64,000 nt of DNA. Source: Parapedobacter tibetensis (lineage in GTDB: Bacteria > Bacteroidota > Bacteroidia > Sphingobacteriales > Sphingobacteriaceae). The notes beneath the pieces are model-generated. The model was not told the DNA's origin. It did not search any database and saw nothing but the letters and a program-made list of their open reading frames with translations. A program made the translations under genes and the position numbers. Below are positions 17,262 to 26,678 of this stretch, piece after piece. The stretch lies in assembly GCF_024704835.1 (NCBI RefSeq), contig NZ_JAMXBE010000001.1, forward strand, positions 372,001 to 436,000, in the 5' to 3' direction. Every line of letters starts with the position of its first letter. The first letter of the stretch is position 1.

Positions 17262-18338
17262 TTATTTACCGAAAAGCTCTGCTAGCTTTTCATTCAGTAA
17301 TTGTCCTCTCAGGTTTCTTGCAATGATCTTTCCTTGAGGGTCAACCAGCAACGTGCTTGGTATGGCGCTAATTCCATAGTATGTTGAAACTTCGTTTTCC
17401 CATCCTTTTAAATCGGATAATTGTGCCCAGGGCATTCCGTCTTCCCGAATCGCCTTTTTCCAGTTTTCACCATTATCATCGAGTGATACGCCCACAACCG
17501 TAAAGTTTTGATCTTTGTATTTATTATAAGCTTTCAATACGTTAGGGTTTTCAGAACGGCAAGGCCCACACCAACTAGCCCAAAAGTCTACAAATACATA
17601 TTTACCTGCAAAGGCAGAAAAACTTACCGGCTTTCCATTCATATCATTCTGTGTGAAATTTAGGATGGGAGCGCCTATTGCACTTCGCTTTAATACGGCC
17701 ATCCGCTCAGTCAACGCCCTGCCGTTGGCACTAGACTTAAGCCTGTCGCTTAAACTATCATAAATACGTTTAACATCTTCATAGGCACCCATAGCCGAAT
17801 GGTCAGTAGCTAGAATCAAAGTGTAAGGGCCGTCTGGATGTTCTTTCGCATACTTAACAGCAGCCTCAAATTTTTGGCGCCTCACGTCTTGAAATTCCTT
17901 TTCAACCTTCAACCGGGCCTCTTTATCTGTTGTCCGAAACCTGGGTACCATGGCCGACTCAAGTTTTTCCAGCGGTTGCAGTATTTCAGCATACGCATCG
18001 GCGTCATCTTGCACTTTGGAGCCTGTAATCTTCACCCTTTGTAAAGAATCCGCATTGCCTTCCATAGTAATCTCACCACTTTCAGCATGCAACGGCACCA
18101 CCCTTTTTTCAAATTGAAAATACACTTTTTGAGGTCCAGGCAGATTGGCAACCCATGTAAATTTTCCGTTCTGAGCCTTAACCGTATCAGATATCATGGT
18201 TTGACCATTCATATAATTAATGGCAAACTCTTCGTTACCCAAACCTTTAATATTACCTTTTAGCCTAACTTGTTGCCCAAAGCAGGCTGATCCTACCCAT
18301 AGCAGCATTGCTGCGATTCCTACCATTTTTTTCATCAT
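17262..18338 (-). CDS. TlpA-like thioredoxin with DUF4369 N-terminal domain (locus A, second)
   Basis: 358-residue exported thiol-disulfide oxidoreductase. Signal peptide to about residue 21; a DUF4369-type beta domain at about 24-115 (VRLKGNIKGLGNEEFAINYM); a helical linker; then an AhpC/TSA-thioredoxin fold from about 222 with the active site WCGPC at 256-260 and the cis-Pro block AIPSTLLVDPQGKI. It is strikingly close in length, order and wording to the gene at 33116-34201 (both have NPNVLKAY, GMPWAQ and EVSTYYGI), so the two are paralogues. It probably reduces or isomerises disulfides in the periplasm. Confidence 0.93.
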   Translation of the reverse strand: MMKKMVGIAAMLLWVGSACFGQQVRLKGNIKGLGNEEFAINYMNGQTMISDTVKAQNGKFTWVANLPGPQKVYFQFEKRVVPLHAESGEITMEGNADSLQRVKITGSKVQDDADAYAEILQPLEKLESAMVPRFRTTDKEARLKVEKEFQDVRRQKFEAAVKYAKEHPDGPYTLILATDHSAMGAYEDVKRIYDSLSDRLKSSANGRALTERMAVLKRSAIGAPILNFTQNDMNGKPVSFSAFAGKYVFVDFWASWCGPCRSENPNVLKAYNKYKDQNFTVVGVSLDDNGENWKKAIREDGMPWAQLSDLKGWENEVSTYYGISAIPSTLLVDPQGKIIARNLRGQLLNEKLAELFGK

Positions 18339-18379
18339 AACCGTAATTTCTATTTATTTAAAATCCTCAGCTAAGCAGC

Positions 18380-20317
18380 CTATAATTTAATTTTAATTTC
18401 TTGTTCCACTGGCGGATAACAAATATTATCATTACAGCACTGATAACTGATGCGACAAATCAGTTCACCCTCCCCTCTCCCTGCAAATTCCTGAGTAAAA
18501 ATCGCCGATTCTTTAAATATCGTTGTCCCGCTAGCGCCATACAACTTGGCAATAGGAACACCCAGAGGGGTCATACTCGCATATCCTGATGGCGGCACAA
18601 TGCTGACTTCTGTCTTAATGAACGGGTCAGCTCCTGCCACCGAATTATAAATGTGATACCCCGGATGTATTTTAAATTTGATGACAACTTCTTTATTTCC
18701 ATTATCAAGGTCAACAATCCCTGCGGCAACGCTTACCGGCTCCTGGTCAGAAGTTTCGCCTGTAGTTATCTTACCGTATGCCAAAACCTTCTTTTTTAAA
18801 TAGTTATTCTCTTTACTAAAGTCTAATGAATTAACAAGGAAATAATAACCCCCGCTTTCCGTAAAGAACAACTTGCTCTTGTTTGCTTCATACCATTTTC
18901 TCCATGCTTCTGGCGTATCAAAATCTACTAAAGCATACCTGCTGAGCAGGCGCTTTCCTTTCTCTATATCTTTACCGGTTTCCCAAAGTTTAATAGCTGT
19001 ATTCAGCACCTCAGGATCTGACTTTTTTAACTTAAGACTTTTCAAATCTTCATCTATTTTGCCATCTCCATAGAAATAATCCATGTTCTCGTCATAGTAT
19101 TTTTGATAGGCCTTGAGGTCAGTACCAAATTTGGAATATAACGGGTTTCCGGACTTCAAATATTCTTCAAGCGTTTCTGGCGTTGGCGTTTCTACTTGTC
19201 TATTTACAATACCAAGTTCCTCCTCACTAATTGGTATGCCTTTAGACTGCTTGGTTTTGATCTGCTCAATTTGCCGTTTGTGTCTTTCCGCCAACCCTGT
19301 ATAGTAGACATTCATTAGTTGGTGAGCTTTATTGGAGGCTGCATATTTTTCGGTCTGAAACTCGTAGGTAGTTTTTATACGGGCATTGAATTTCCTTGCT
19401 ATCACTTTCTCATCTTTCATTTTAGACATATGGACAAGCGTATTTATGAATACCACTTTTGCCTCCTCTGTCATATGATCGGGTGAGGCGGCAAAACCCC
19501 AATGGAAATAGTTCCCATGACGCCCCAAAGCCACGGCATTACCTTCTTTGAGCGAAACTCCTCCTGAAATATATTCCGAGTCTGGTGAATCCTCAAATCC
19601 GGCTCCATGGCAGATCAGACCCGGTTTTATATCGTAAGTCATATCTTCATAAGATAGCGTTTGCACCTTCCACATAGGTACTTTAGCGGGAAAGATCTTG
19701 TCTTCTCTATAATTTAATACCGATGCTTCCAAGGGCAGTGGTTTAGATGTCATGGTGATCTTAACGGGGTAAGGACCCGAGAAAATACCATGCTCAGTTT
19801 TGATGTTATAGGCATCGGCTGCCAGGCACAAGCAATACCAATCGAATTTGAGACCTATGTTATAACCTAGTTTGTAACCAGTTTCTCCGACGAACACCAT
19901 TGGAGCCGAGAATTTTTCATCCAGCACCTTCACTCGCTCTGCAATAGAAATCCGGTCCTTATAAAAATCATAACCAGGTTCGTAACGCTTTGAGCCAGGG
20001 ACAGCATCCATAACCGTCACGTCATAATTTGTAGACATACCTGGTTGGTAATTTTTAGCATGTACAACCGTGACTTTATTAAAATACTGGTTTAACAGTG
20101 TTTCGAAGGATCTTATCCTTTTTTCAACATCTTTATCCCAGGCTTCTTTAGTCGGTTTGTGACCCGTCTCTGAATAATTTGCTGATCCTCCTACATAGAG
20201 CACATTTAAATCAGTTTTTTTGATCTGCGCACGCATTTCGCTTATATTTGTGAAACCCAATATGGCGAACATCAAGATGATCTTCAAATGCGCTCTTATT
20301 TCCTTTCCAATTTTCAT
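18380..20317 (-). CDS. ThuA-like / DsbD-N-terminal-domain fusion protein
   Basis: 645 residues from an ATG at 20317, one base after the previous stop; a longer frame to 20398 would overlap that gene. A signal-anchor segment (LKIILMFAILGFTNI) leads into a ThuA/glutamine-amidotransferase-like domain (about 30-310: LNVLYVGGSANYSETGH, PGLICHGAGFED, GNAVALGRHGNYFHWGF). A Lys/Glu-rich helical middle follows. The end (about 540-645) matches the DsbD periplasmic domain (HPGYHIYNSVAGADPFIKTE) and carries SYQCCNDNICYPP, where Cys 627 and Cys 633 have the C-x5-C spacing of the nDsbD redox pair. It may pass electrons to the flanking TlpA-like proteins. The fusion is unusual and the ThuA part may not be catalytic. 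Confidence 0.78.
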   Translation of the reverse strand: MKIGKEIRAHLKIILMFAILGFTNISEMRAQIKKTDLNVLYVGGSANYSETGHKPTKEAWDKDVEKRIRSFETLLNQYFNKVTVVHAKNYQPGMSTNYDVTVMDAVPGSKRYEPGYDFYKDRISIAERVKVLDEKFSAPMVFVGETGYKLGYNIGLKFDWYCLCLAADAYNIKTEHGIFSGPYPVKITMTSKPLPLEASVLNYREDKIFPAKVPMWKVQTLSYEDMTYDIKPGLICHGAGFEDSPDSEYISGGVSLKEGNAVALGRHGNYFHWGFAASPDHMTEEAKVVFINTLVHMSKMKDEKVIARKFNARIKTTYEFQTEKYAASNKAHQLMNVYYTGLAERHKRQIEQIKTKQSKGIPISEEELGIVNRQVETPTPETLEEYLKSGNPLYSKFGTDLKAYQKYYDENMDYFYGDGKIDEDLKSLKLKKSDPEVLNTAIKLWETGKDIEKGKRLLSRYALVDFDTPEAWRKWYEANKSKLFFTESGGYYFLVNSLDFSKENNYLKKKVLAYGKITTGETSDQEPVSVAAGIVDLDNGNKEVVIKFKIHPGYHIYNSVAGADPFIKTEVSIVPPSGYASMTPLGVPIAKLYGASGTTIFKESAIFTQEFAGRGEGELICRISYQCCNDNICYPPVEQEIKIKL

Positions 20318-20318
20318 T

Positions 20319-21536
20319 TTATTCTGGATTAATCGATTGTTTATTAAAAATTTGTGCCAGCATTTGATCCATTTCCTGATCTCCCCTAATGCCAACAAAG
20401 CGACCTACGATCATTCCATTCGGATCGATTAAGATTTTTGTAGGCAGCGTGTATACGGCATAATTTGCGGACACGTCTTCGCTTATGTCGACTTTGTCTC
20501 CATCAACCTTCAGTCCTCGAAGGATATGTTTCCATATACCGATTTTATCGACCTCTATTGCCTGCTTCCATTTATCTACATTAGTATCATCATCAGAAAC
20601 GCCAATAATTTCGAATCCCTTACGCTGGTACTGCGCATATAATTTTCTTAAATGCGGATTACTTTTTCTGCATGGCACGCACCAGGTTGCCCAAAAGTCG
20701 AGCAATACATATTTACCTTTGAAATCGGTTAGACTCAATCTTTCACCACGCAACTCTGTTGAAGTAAAGTTGGTTGCAATACTACCAGGTGATCCCTTCT
20801 TAATGTCTTCCAAAGTCGAAGAAAGAATTCTTCCCAGACTACTGTTTTTAAAACTTGCTGGGATTTTCTCGTAAATAGATGCGCTCTGCATATAAGGAAT
20901 TCTGGGCGCATTATTCATTAATAATATACCGGCAGTAACCGTATTGGGATTTTGTAGTATATAGTTTATGTCGATATTGGTAATATCCAACTGTAACATT
21001 GCCTGGGCCATATTCAAAGAATCGGCCCGTTTCTTTATGGTGTTTAGCGTAGCTTCATCTTTGTTGGCGGCTATCGCAGCCTTATAATCTCCATCAGCTT
21101 TGCGCAATTCATTCAATAAAGGCGACCTTTTTGAGCGTATCGTAGCTTTCTGCTTTTCTAGTTGGTTGATATTGTCTTGAACGACAGAACCCTTTAAGGT
21201 TCCTTCAGCTAACTTTCCATCTACAAGATTCAACTGCATCACTCCCGGCTCCATAAACGCTGTAAATACATCATCTCCCCTGGTCCCGTCCGCGGAGAAG
21301 GTAGTGCTGATTGTTGCATAGACGACACCGTCGACCTCGCCTTTCAAGACAAACTTCCCGTCATTTATCAAACCACTGTCTACATGCTTTGTACCCTTAT
21401 GGTCTGTAGCATAACTTAGATAGATTTTTCCATTTTTTTTGCCATCTATCGTACCTTTGATGGTATAAGGTCTCGTCTGAGCACTTGCTAAAACAAGCTG
21501 GCCGGCGGTCACTAAAAATAACAAACTTTTTAACAT
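20319..21536 (-). CDS. TlpA-like thioredoxin with DUF4369 domain (locus A, first)
   Basis: 405-residue exported protein: signal peptide ending SAQ at about 20, DUF4369 domain (PYTIKGTIDGKKNGKIYLSY) to about 115, a helical linker, then a thioredoxin fold with WCVPC at 285-289 and the cis-Pro block YTLPTKILIDPNGMIVGRF. It is the paralogue of 34247-35449, which shares the IYLxY start, the GxPGS linker, GFEIIG(V/I)SDDD and KIGxWKHxLRGLK. It directly follows SusD (68-base gap) and precedes the ThuA/DsbD fusion with one base between. Role: periplasmic disulfide reduction or isomerisation. Confidence 0.93.
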   Translation of the reverse strand: MLKSLLFLVTAGQLVLASAQTRPYTIKGTIDGKKNGKIYLSYATDHKGTKHVDSGLINDGKFVLKGEVDGVVYATISTTFSADGTRGDDVFTAFMEPGVMQLNLVDGKLAEGTLKGSVVQDNINQLEKQKATIRSKRSPLLNELRKADGDYKAAIAANKDEATLNTIKKRADSLNMAQAMLQLDITNIDINYILQNPNTVTAGILLMNNAPRIPYMQSASIYEKIPASFKNSSLGRILSSTLEDIKKGSPGSIATNFTSTELRGERLSLTDFKGKYVLLDFWATWCVPCRKSNPHLRKLYAQYQRKGFEIIGVSDDDTNVDKWKQAIEVDKIGIWKHILRGLKVDGDKVDISEDVSANYAVYTLPTKILIDPNGMIVGRFVGIRGDQEMDQMLAQIFNKQSINPE

Positions 21537-21604
21537 GATATTGATATTTGGTTTTTAATAACCAGCACTCTAGCAGTGCTGGTTAGATATTTCGAGCGGT
21601 CAGT

Positions 21605-23059
21605 TTAATAATTTGGTGTCAACGTAGGGTTAAAATCTGAAGAGTTTGTAGGGAACGCAAATATCCAAAGCGGTGAATTCGGGTTCAGCGTAAACGTCTC
21701 ATCTACAGCTGGAGTATTTCCAGATGCAACTCTTACAATTCTTCTGGTGATTGTTATGGGGTACTTACCCTCACGATTCCATCTCTTAATCTCAACAAAA
21801 TTTTGCCAGCTGAACAGATATTCAATACGAGCTGTCCTCTGCAGGTGCAAGATGGCCTGTCCTTCAGTAGCTGCAGAAAGATCTGTAGCGGCAGGATCAG
21901 ATTGGTCGTTACGATGTTTTCTGATCAGGTTAATTATATCCATACCCCCAGAGATGTCACCGGCTCTGATCAAACACTCGGCCTTCATCAGGTATAAATC
22001 TGAAGTAGTCATCCCTCCGCTATTGGTATCATAGGTGGTACCCAACGGATAAAACCATGCAGTCCCGCTCACTCTACTGGTCAAGCCTACAGAGGAATAG
22101 TCATAAATGCTGTTCTTATATCTTAGAATGTTGGCTGATTCATAAAGCCCTGCTTGCGGAACGCCGCTGGTAACTCCTAATATTTCGCGGGATACATTCA
22201 TTCCAGCAGGGAATGCCCTCGATTGTGAGGCATAGAATAAATTTTCCCTGGAACTCTGAAATTGTTTGTTCAAGGAATTATTTGGCAAGAATTTATTGTG
22301 GTCATCAATAAAGCTGTTGATCGCCAAAGCTTCGTTACAGGCCTTAAGCGCTTCACTATAATTTCCCATTGACATCATTACCCTGGCCCTAACAGCCAAC
22401 GCAAAACATCTACCTACGCGCATGTTATTCTTACCTTCAGCAGATAAAGAATTTAAGGCAAAAGCTGCATCCAAATCTTTAATGATGTTCTCATACACCC
22501 TAGCGACGCTCAGTTTCTCATTTACCGTTTCGAGATTCAAATCTGTTGGGTAAGGGATTCCCCCGTCGGTTGCAGCCATGCTTTTGTCATAGGCCTTTGC
22601 AAATACGTTCACCAATAAATAGTGCATATAGGCTCGCAATACGTACGATTCCGCCTTAATCTTACTCAGCAATGCCTTGTCGCCCGATGCTTCATCTGCC
22701 TGGTTCAGCACGATATTGCAAACCTTCACAATATTTCCATATATGCCTTCATAAGTAGGATCCGTCACTGTAAGCGCCGAGCGATTTAAGGTTTCATCAT
22801 ATGTTAGCAAGGCGTAATCCAGGTTCTTAACGTTGCCCGTAACCACCTGTGGTACATTGGTATTGGATGGATAAGAATCATTTATCAGTAATGTTTGCCT
22901 GGCAAAATCGAAGGTTTCCGCCGAACTGAAATTCATATGTCGATCAAGATCTGTTGCGGTATTCAGCAAATTAAATCCTTTTGGTTTGACGTCAGTGTAT
23001 TTTTCACAACCCAATAAGGTTAGTCCTAATACAATTCCCGTTAAATATTTTATTTTCAT
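21605..23059 (-). CDS. SusD-family lipoprotein of locus A
   Basis: 484-residue outer-membrane lipoprotein; KIKYLTGIVLGLTLLGC gives the lipobox Cys at about 18. It has a shorter SusD type of core: SYVLRAYMHYLLVNVFAKAY, DLYLMKAECLIRAGD and RIEYLFSWQNFVEIKRWN. It sits 12 bases after SusC, so transfer to that porin is expected. Its size and order match the locus B SusD (478 residues). No glycosidase accompanies it, so the ligand class cannot be named. Confidence 0.92.
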   Translation of the reverse strand: MKIKYLTGIVLGLTLLGCEKYTDVKPKGFNLLNTATDLDRHMNFSSAETFDFARQTLLINDSYPSNTNVPQVVTGNVKNLDYALLTYDETLNRSALTVTDPTYEGIYGNIVKVCNIVLNQADEASGDKALLSKIKAESYVLRAYMHYLLVNVFAKAYDKSMAATDGGIPYPTDLNLETVNEKLSVARVYENIIKDLDAAFALNSLSAEGKNNMRVGRCFALAVRARVMMSMGNYSEALKACNEALAINSFIDDHNKFLPNNSLNKQFQSSRENLFYASQSRAFPAGMNVSREILGVTSGVPQAGLYESANILRYKNSIYDYSSVGLTSRVSGTAWFYPLGTTYDTNSGGMTTSDLYLMKAECLIRAGDISGGMDIINLIRKHRNDQSDPAATDLSAATEGQAILHLQRTARIEYLFSWQNFVEIKRWNREGKYPITITRRIVRVASGNTPAVDETFTLNPNSPLWIFAFPTNSSDFNPTLTPNY

Positions 23060-23071
23060 TGTCGTCGAGTT

Positions 23072-26000
23072 TTAGAAATTTAAGTTAATACCAAACACAT
23101 ATGAGGTAGGCGTAGGTAAACCAAGTGTTTCAATATCAATGTGAACATCTTTCTGCTTTGCCCACAGGATTCTCGGATTGTTTACCTGAAACCTCAGTTG
23201 TGCACTTCTTGCTTTAAATTTAGACACCAGGCTTTCAGGAAGATTATATCCTGCTACTACGTTTCTGATGCGTATAAAATCAGCAGGTCTTACCCTAATA
23301 TCTGCATGTACCAATTGATTCTGGTTAGCATTGTATCTAAAATATTGGCCACTTGCCGGAACATTAGTATCTGTATTAGTCGGTGTCCAGGAATCCAAAA
23401 GGTAATTTTCCATAGAACCATACAGAGGCCACTCTTCGGCTCTAGTATTCGTTAACGCTCTCGCTACGTGACCGCCGTAATACACCATAAAAGCCGACAA
23501 GCTAAAACCCTTATATCGTACTTCATTGTTAAGGGAGGCTGATGTGATCGGTTCTGAGCTTCCGGAGTAAACCGGAACGTTCAAGTCGGAAGGCTGACTA
23601 AACCGCCTCAATGTCGGCTCACCATTGGCATCATAAAACAGCGGTTGTCCTGTTTCATTTAGCCCGGCATACCTAAAAGAGAAAATTGACCTTACCGGAT
23701 AACCCAATCTGAAACCACCATCTGTAATTTCGAACGGAGAAGTATAAGCCATATCGATATAAGTCACTTTATTGGTATTTCGTGCCAGGGTAAGCGCGGA
23801 AGTCCAGCTAAAACCATTCGCAGTTGGATTTTTGAACCAATCATAGTTCAGGTTGAGTTCTACCCCTTTATTTAGCATACTTGCTGCGTTTATGGTTAAC
23901 GTTGTAAATCCTTCTGACGCATCCATTCGTTGATCAGCAAAAAGGTCTGTCCCCTTCCTTCTAAACAAATCAATATTACCCGCAATCCCATAGATGTTGA
24001 AATCGACACCAACGTTTATGCTTTCGGTTTTTTCCCAGCGCAGTGTCGGGTTCGGCGCATTTTCAATGGTTGAGTTTTGCAGCAGGGTGTGTAAATTATT
24101 TCCAGAAGTGGCAGCTAACCTGGCAGTAGACCCTTCCCTGATATTACCCGTAAATCCATAGGACGCTCTCAACCTTAAATAACTGATTGCCGGTAAGGTT
24201 TCCATAAAACGCTCTCTGTTAACTATCCACGACATACCTGCAGACCACAATGGCTTACCGCGATACTTAGGATCACCTCCAAAAATATCCGCATAATCCT
24301 TACGAATTGATCCAAATAAATTGTACCTGTTTTTATAGGTGTAGGTCATATTAGCATACGAAGAAGCAAAGCGGTTCCAATTCTCGCGGATGTATTCGGA
24401 TTCCAGACTTTCGGTTGAAGGGGAAGCCAATGCACTGAAAAGCGTTGTAGGAAGTCTATTCATCAGCTCCAGATTAATGGAGTTGGTAGAATGGGTTTGT
24501 AGTGCATCATCGTATCCGACATATACAAAACTGTTCCCATTAGATCTCGTTTGCCGAATCTCCATTCCAGCAAGCGTCAGGAATTCGTGGTCGCCGAATT
24601 GTTTGTTATAGTTAAATTGACCCCTCACTGTCAGAGACGGTGTCCTTAAGTATGATTTTCTTAGCTTTCCACCCACCGGCAAGTAATTGGTATCTATTAA
24701 AACGCCATTTCGATCCACCTCTTGTACAAATGTGTTACTCAGGTAACGCATCGTATAACTTTCAGCTTCAGAATAATTTGATGTATCAGCTCGGTTATCT
24801 TCAAACTGAAACATGGGAGTGAATGATAAACCTGGCAAAAGCTTTGCATTTAACCGAATGTAATATCGGGTATTCATGCTGTTGGTTTTATCAAAGTCGC
24901 GCTCTAACTCGTCTAAATGATTAAACCGGAGTGAAACCAGAGATGGTCTTTCGCCGGTTTCGGTTATGCTGCTGTATTCATTGATTTCTGGAAAGTAGTA
25001 GTTTCTGCTACCGTCTGAATTAACTAACTTATAATAAGACGGAACATTGAAAGGGGTAGTAGCAATTTCACTGGCATGACTTCTTCCGGAGCCAATAACT
25101 GTATTTACCCCATACTCCGCTATAAACCATTTGGCAACTTCGACACTCCCCTTATAATTTATATTTAATTTCCTGTTATAGGCATTGATGATCCCGCCGT
25201 TATCTGTTGTATAATTAATTACCAGGTTGGACTGTGACTTCCCATTGTTCGTCCTCAACGCGAAATTGGTCTGTTGAATAACCATGTTTTTAAGCGCATG
25301 TTTACGATACTGACTGTAGAAATCATTTTGCCGCAAGCCTGCAACAAGCTGATCAATCTGCGATTGAGGATACGCGCCGGGATTTTGGAAATTCATTTCA
25401 TAAGCATAATGAATCGGCGACATTGGAACGCCGAAAGCCAGAAAAGCCTCGCCTAAACTAGGATCCGCATCAGGATCATTGTAAACCCATTTGAAATAAT
25501 CGGTTTCCCAATCAATCTGTTGATTTGGAGTCATGTAGTTGTAGTAGCTATAATCTAGCTTGTCGCTGATCGTGGTATTACTGGAAACCTGGATGGTGGT
25601 TCTGTCAACTTCCTTAGCTTTTTTTGTTGTTACTACGATAACCCCGTTCGATGCCCTCGCCCCGTAAATGGATGCTGCTGCTGCATCCTTTAGGACGTTA
25701 ATGCTTTCTATATCATAGGGATTAATATCCTCTATTGTGCCTTCGATTGGCAAACCATCTACAACCACAAGAATATCCCTGGATGCGTTGATAGTTCCCA
25801 GACCTCTGATGGTGGTATTACCGCGAAACCGTACCAGACCTGGCACAACTCCCTCCAGATTATCAAGAATGTTTACCGTATTACGTTTTTCCAGTTCCGC
25901 AGCTGTAACAGTGACAACAGCCCCTGTACTTTTCTCCCTGGCTATCGTCTGATATCCGGTGCTGACTACGGTTACTTCTTCCAATTCTCTCAACGAAGAA

Positions 26001-26590
26001 CAAAGAATAACGCGCTGTAGTGAATCGTTTGTCGCTGATATGCGTAAAGGCGTATATCCTATGGAACTGAACACGACAGTGGATTCGTCATCCGGTATCA
26101 GGATAGTCCATTCGCCTGCCGCATCGGTCTTGGTGATCGCTCTACTACGGATCCCCTGAGGAAGAGCTTGCCAATTCTCAATGCCAACAGTCACCTGGGG
26201 GATAGGGGTACCATCTATCTCGACTACCCTACCTGTTACAAAACGACTACCCTTTTGTTGGGGATCAGTTGACAAGAAAGGGTGCGCCGAATTATTTGGC
26301 CTTGTTGCGGCAGCGCGTCGTGTGATGGTGTACGATTTTTCAGCGACATACAGGAAGATGAGCTCATTGGGGTACAGTACGTTTCGAAGCGCATCTTCCA
26401 ACTTGTCGGTTTTTAATGCTTCAGCGGATATGAATTTGTTGTTTAACAAATTGTGCTCGTAGCTAAGGTTGGCATCAAATCTGTCTTGGATGCGGCGGAT
26501 CGCTTCTGCCAGCGGTATTCGGCTTTCCTGGGCAACGGCATTGTAACCGAGACAAAAGGTCATAAGAACTAGCAGCCAACTGAAGCTCAT
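23072..26590 (-). CDS. SusC-family TonB-dependent transporter with STN domain (locus A)
   Basis: 1172 residues from the ATG at 26590, with GGGAG four bases ahead and a signal peptide SWLLVLMTFCLGYNAVAQ. A TTG at 26620 would add KVRKKNGRT to the n-region and remains possible. An STN domain (about 25-90, PLAEAIRRIQDRFDANLSYE) precedes a carboxypeptidase-D-like domain (VVEIDGTPIPQVTVGIENW), the plug (LEEVTVVSTGYQTIAREKST, then YGARASNGVIVVTTKKA) and a barrel ending in NLNF. With FecR and sigma genes upstream it should act as the signalling importer of the locus. Confidence 0.93.
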   Translation of the reverse strand: MSFSWLLVLMTFCLGYNAVAQESRIPLAEAIRRIQDRFDANLSYEHNLLNNKFISAEALKTDKLEDALRNVLYPNELIFLYVAEKSYTITRRAAATRPNNSAHPFLSTDPQQKGSRFVTGRVVEIDGTPIPQVTVGIENWQALPQGIRSRAITKTDAAGEWTILIPDDESTVVFSSIGYTPLRISATNDSLQRVILCSSLRELEEVTVVSTGYQTIAREKSTGAVVTVTAAELEKRNTVNILDNLEGVVPGLVRFRGNTTIRGLGTINASRDILVVVDGLPIEGTIEDINPYDIESINVLKDAAAASIYGARASNGVIVVTTKKAKEVDRTTIQVSSNTTISDKLDYSYYNYMTPNQQIDWETDYFKWVYNDPDADPSLGEAFLAFGVPMSPIHYAYEMNFQNPGAYPQSQIDQLVAGLRQNDFYSQYRKHALKNMVIQQTNFALRTNNGKSQSNLVINYTTDNGGIINAYNRKLNINYKGSVEVAKWFIAEYGVNTVIGSGRSHASEIATTPFNVPSYYKLVNSDGSRNYYFPEINEYSSITETGERPSLVSLRFNHLDELERDFDKTNSMNTRYYIRLNAKLLPGLSFTPMFQFEDNRADTSNYSEAESYTMRYLSNTFVQEVDRNGVLIDTNYLPVGGKLRKSYLRTPSLTVRGQFNYNKQFGDHEFLTLAGMEIRQTRSNGNSFVYVGYDDALQTHSTNSINLELMNRLPTTLFSALASPSTESLESEYIRENWNRFASSYANMTYTYKNRYNLFGSIRKDYADIFGGDPKYRGKPLWSAGMSWIVNRERFMETLPAISYLRLRASYGFTGNIREGSTARLAATSGNNLHTLLQNSTIENAPNPTLRWEKTESINVGVDFNIYGIAGNIDLFRRKGTDLFADQRMDASEGFTTLTINAASMLNKGVELNLNYDWFKNPTANGFSWTSALTLARNTNKVTYIDMAYTSPFEITDGGFRLGYPVRSIFSFRYAGLNETGQPLFYDANGEPTLRRFSQPSDLNVPVYSGSSEPITSASLNNEVRYKGFSLSAFMVYYGGHVARALTNTRAEEWPLYGSMENYLLDSWTPTNTDTNVPASGQYFRYNANQNQLVHADIRVRPADFIRIRNVVAGYNLPESLVSKFKARSAQLRFQVNNPRILWAKQKDVHIDIETLGLPTPTSYVFGINLNF

Positions 26591-26678
26591 CGTTCTCCCA
26601 TTTTTCTTTCTTACTTTCAAGATATTCAGGTTAATTATTCAATAATTATTTTGGTTATTTATCGTTGCAGTTCTGTAG

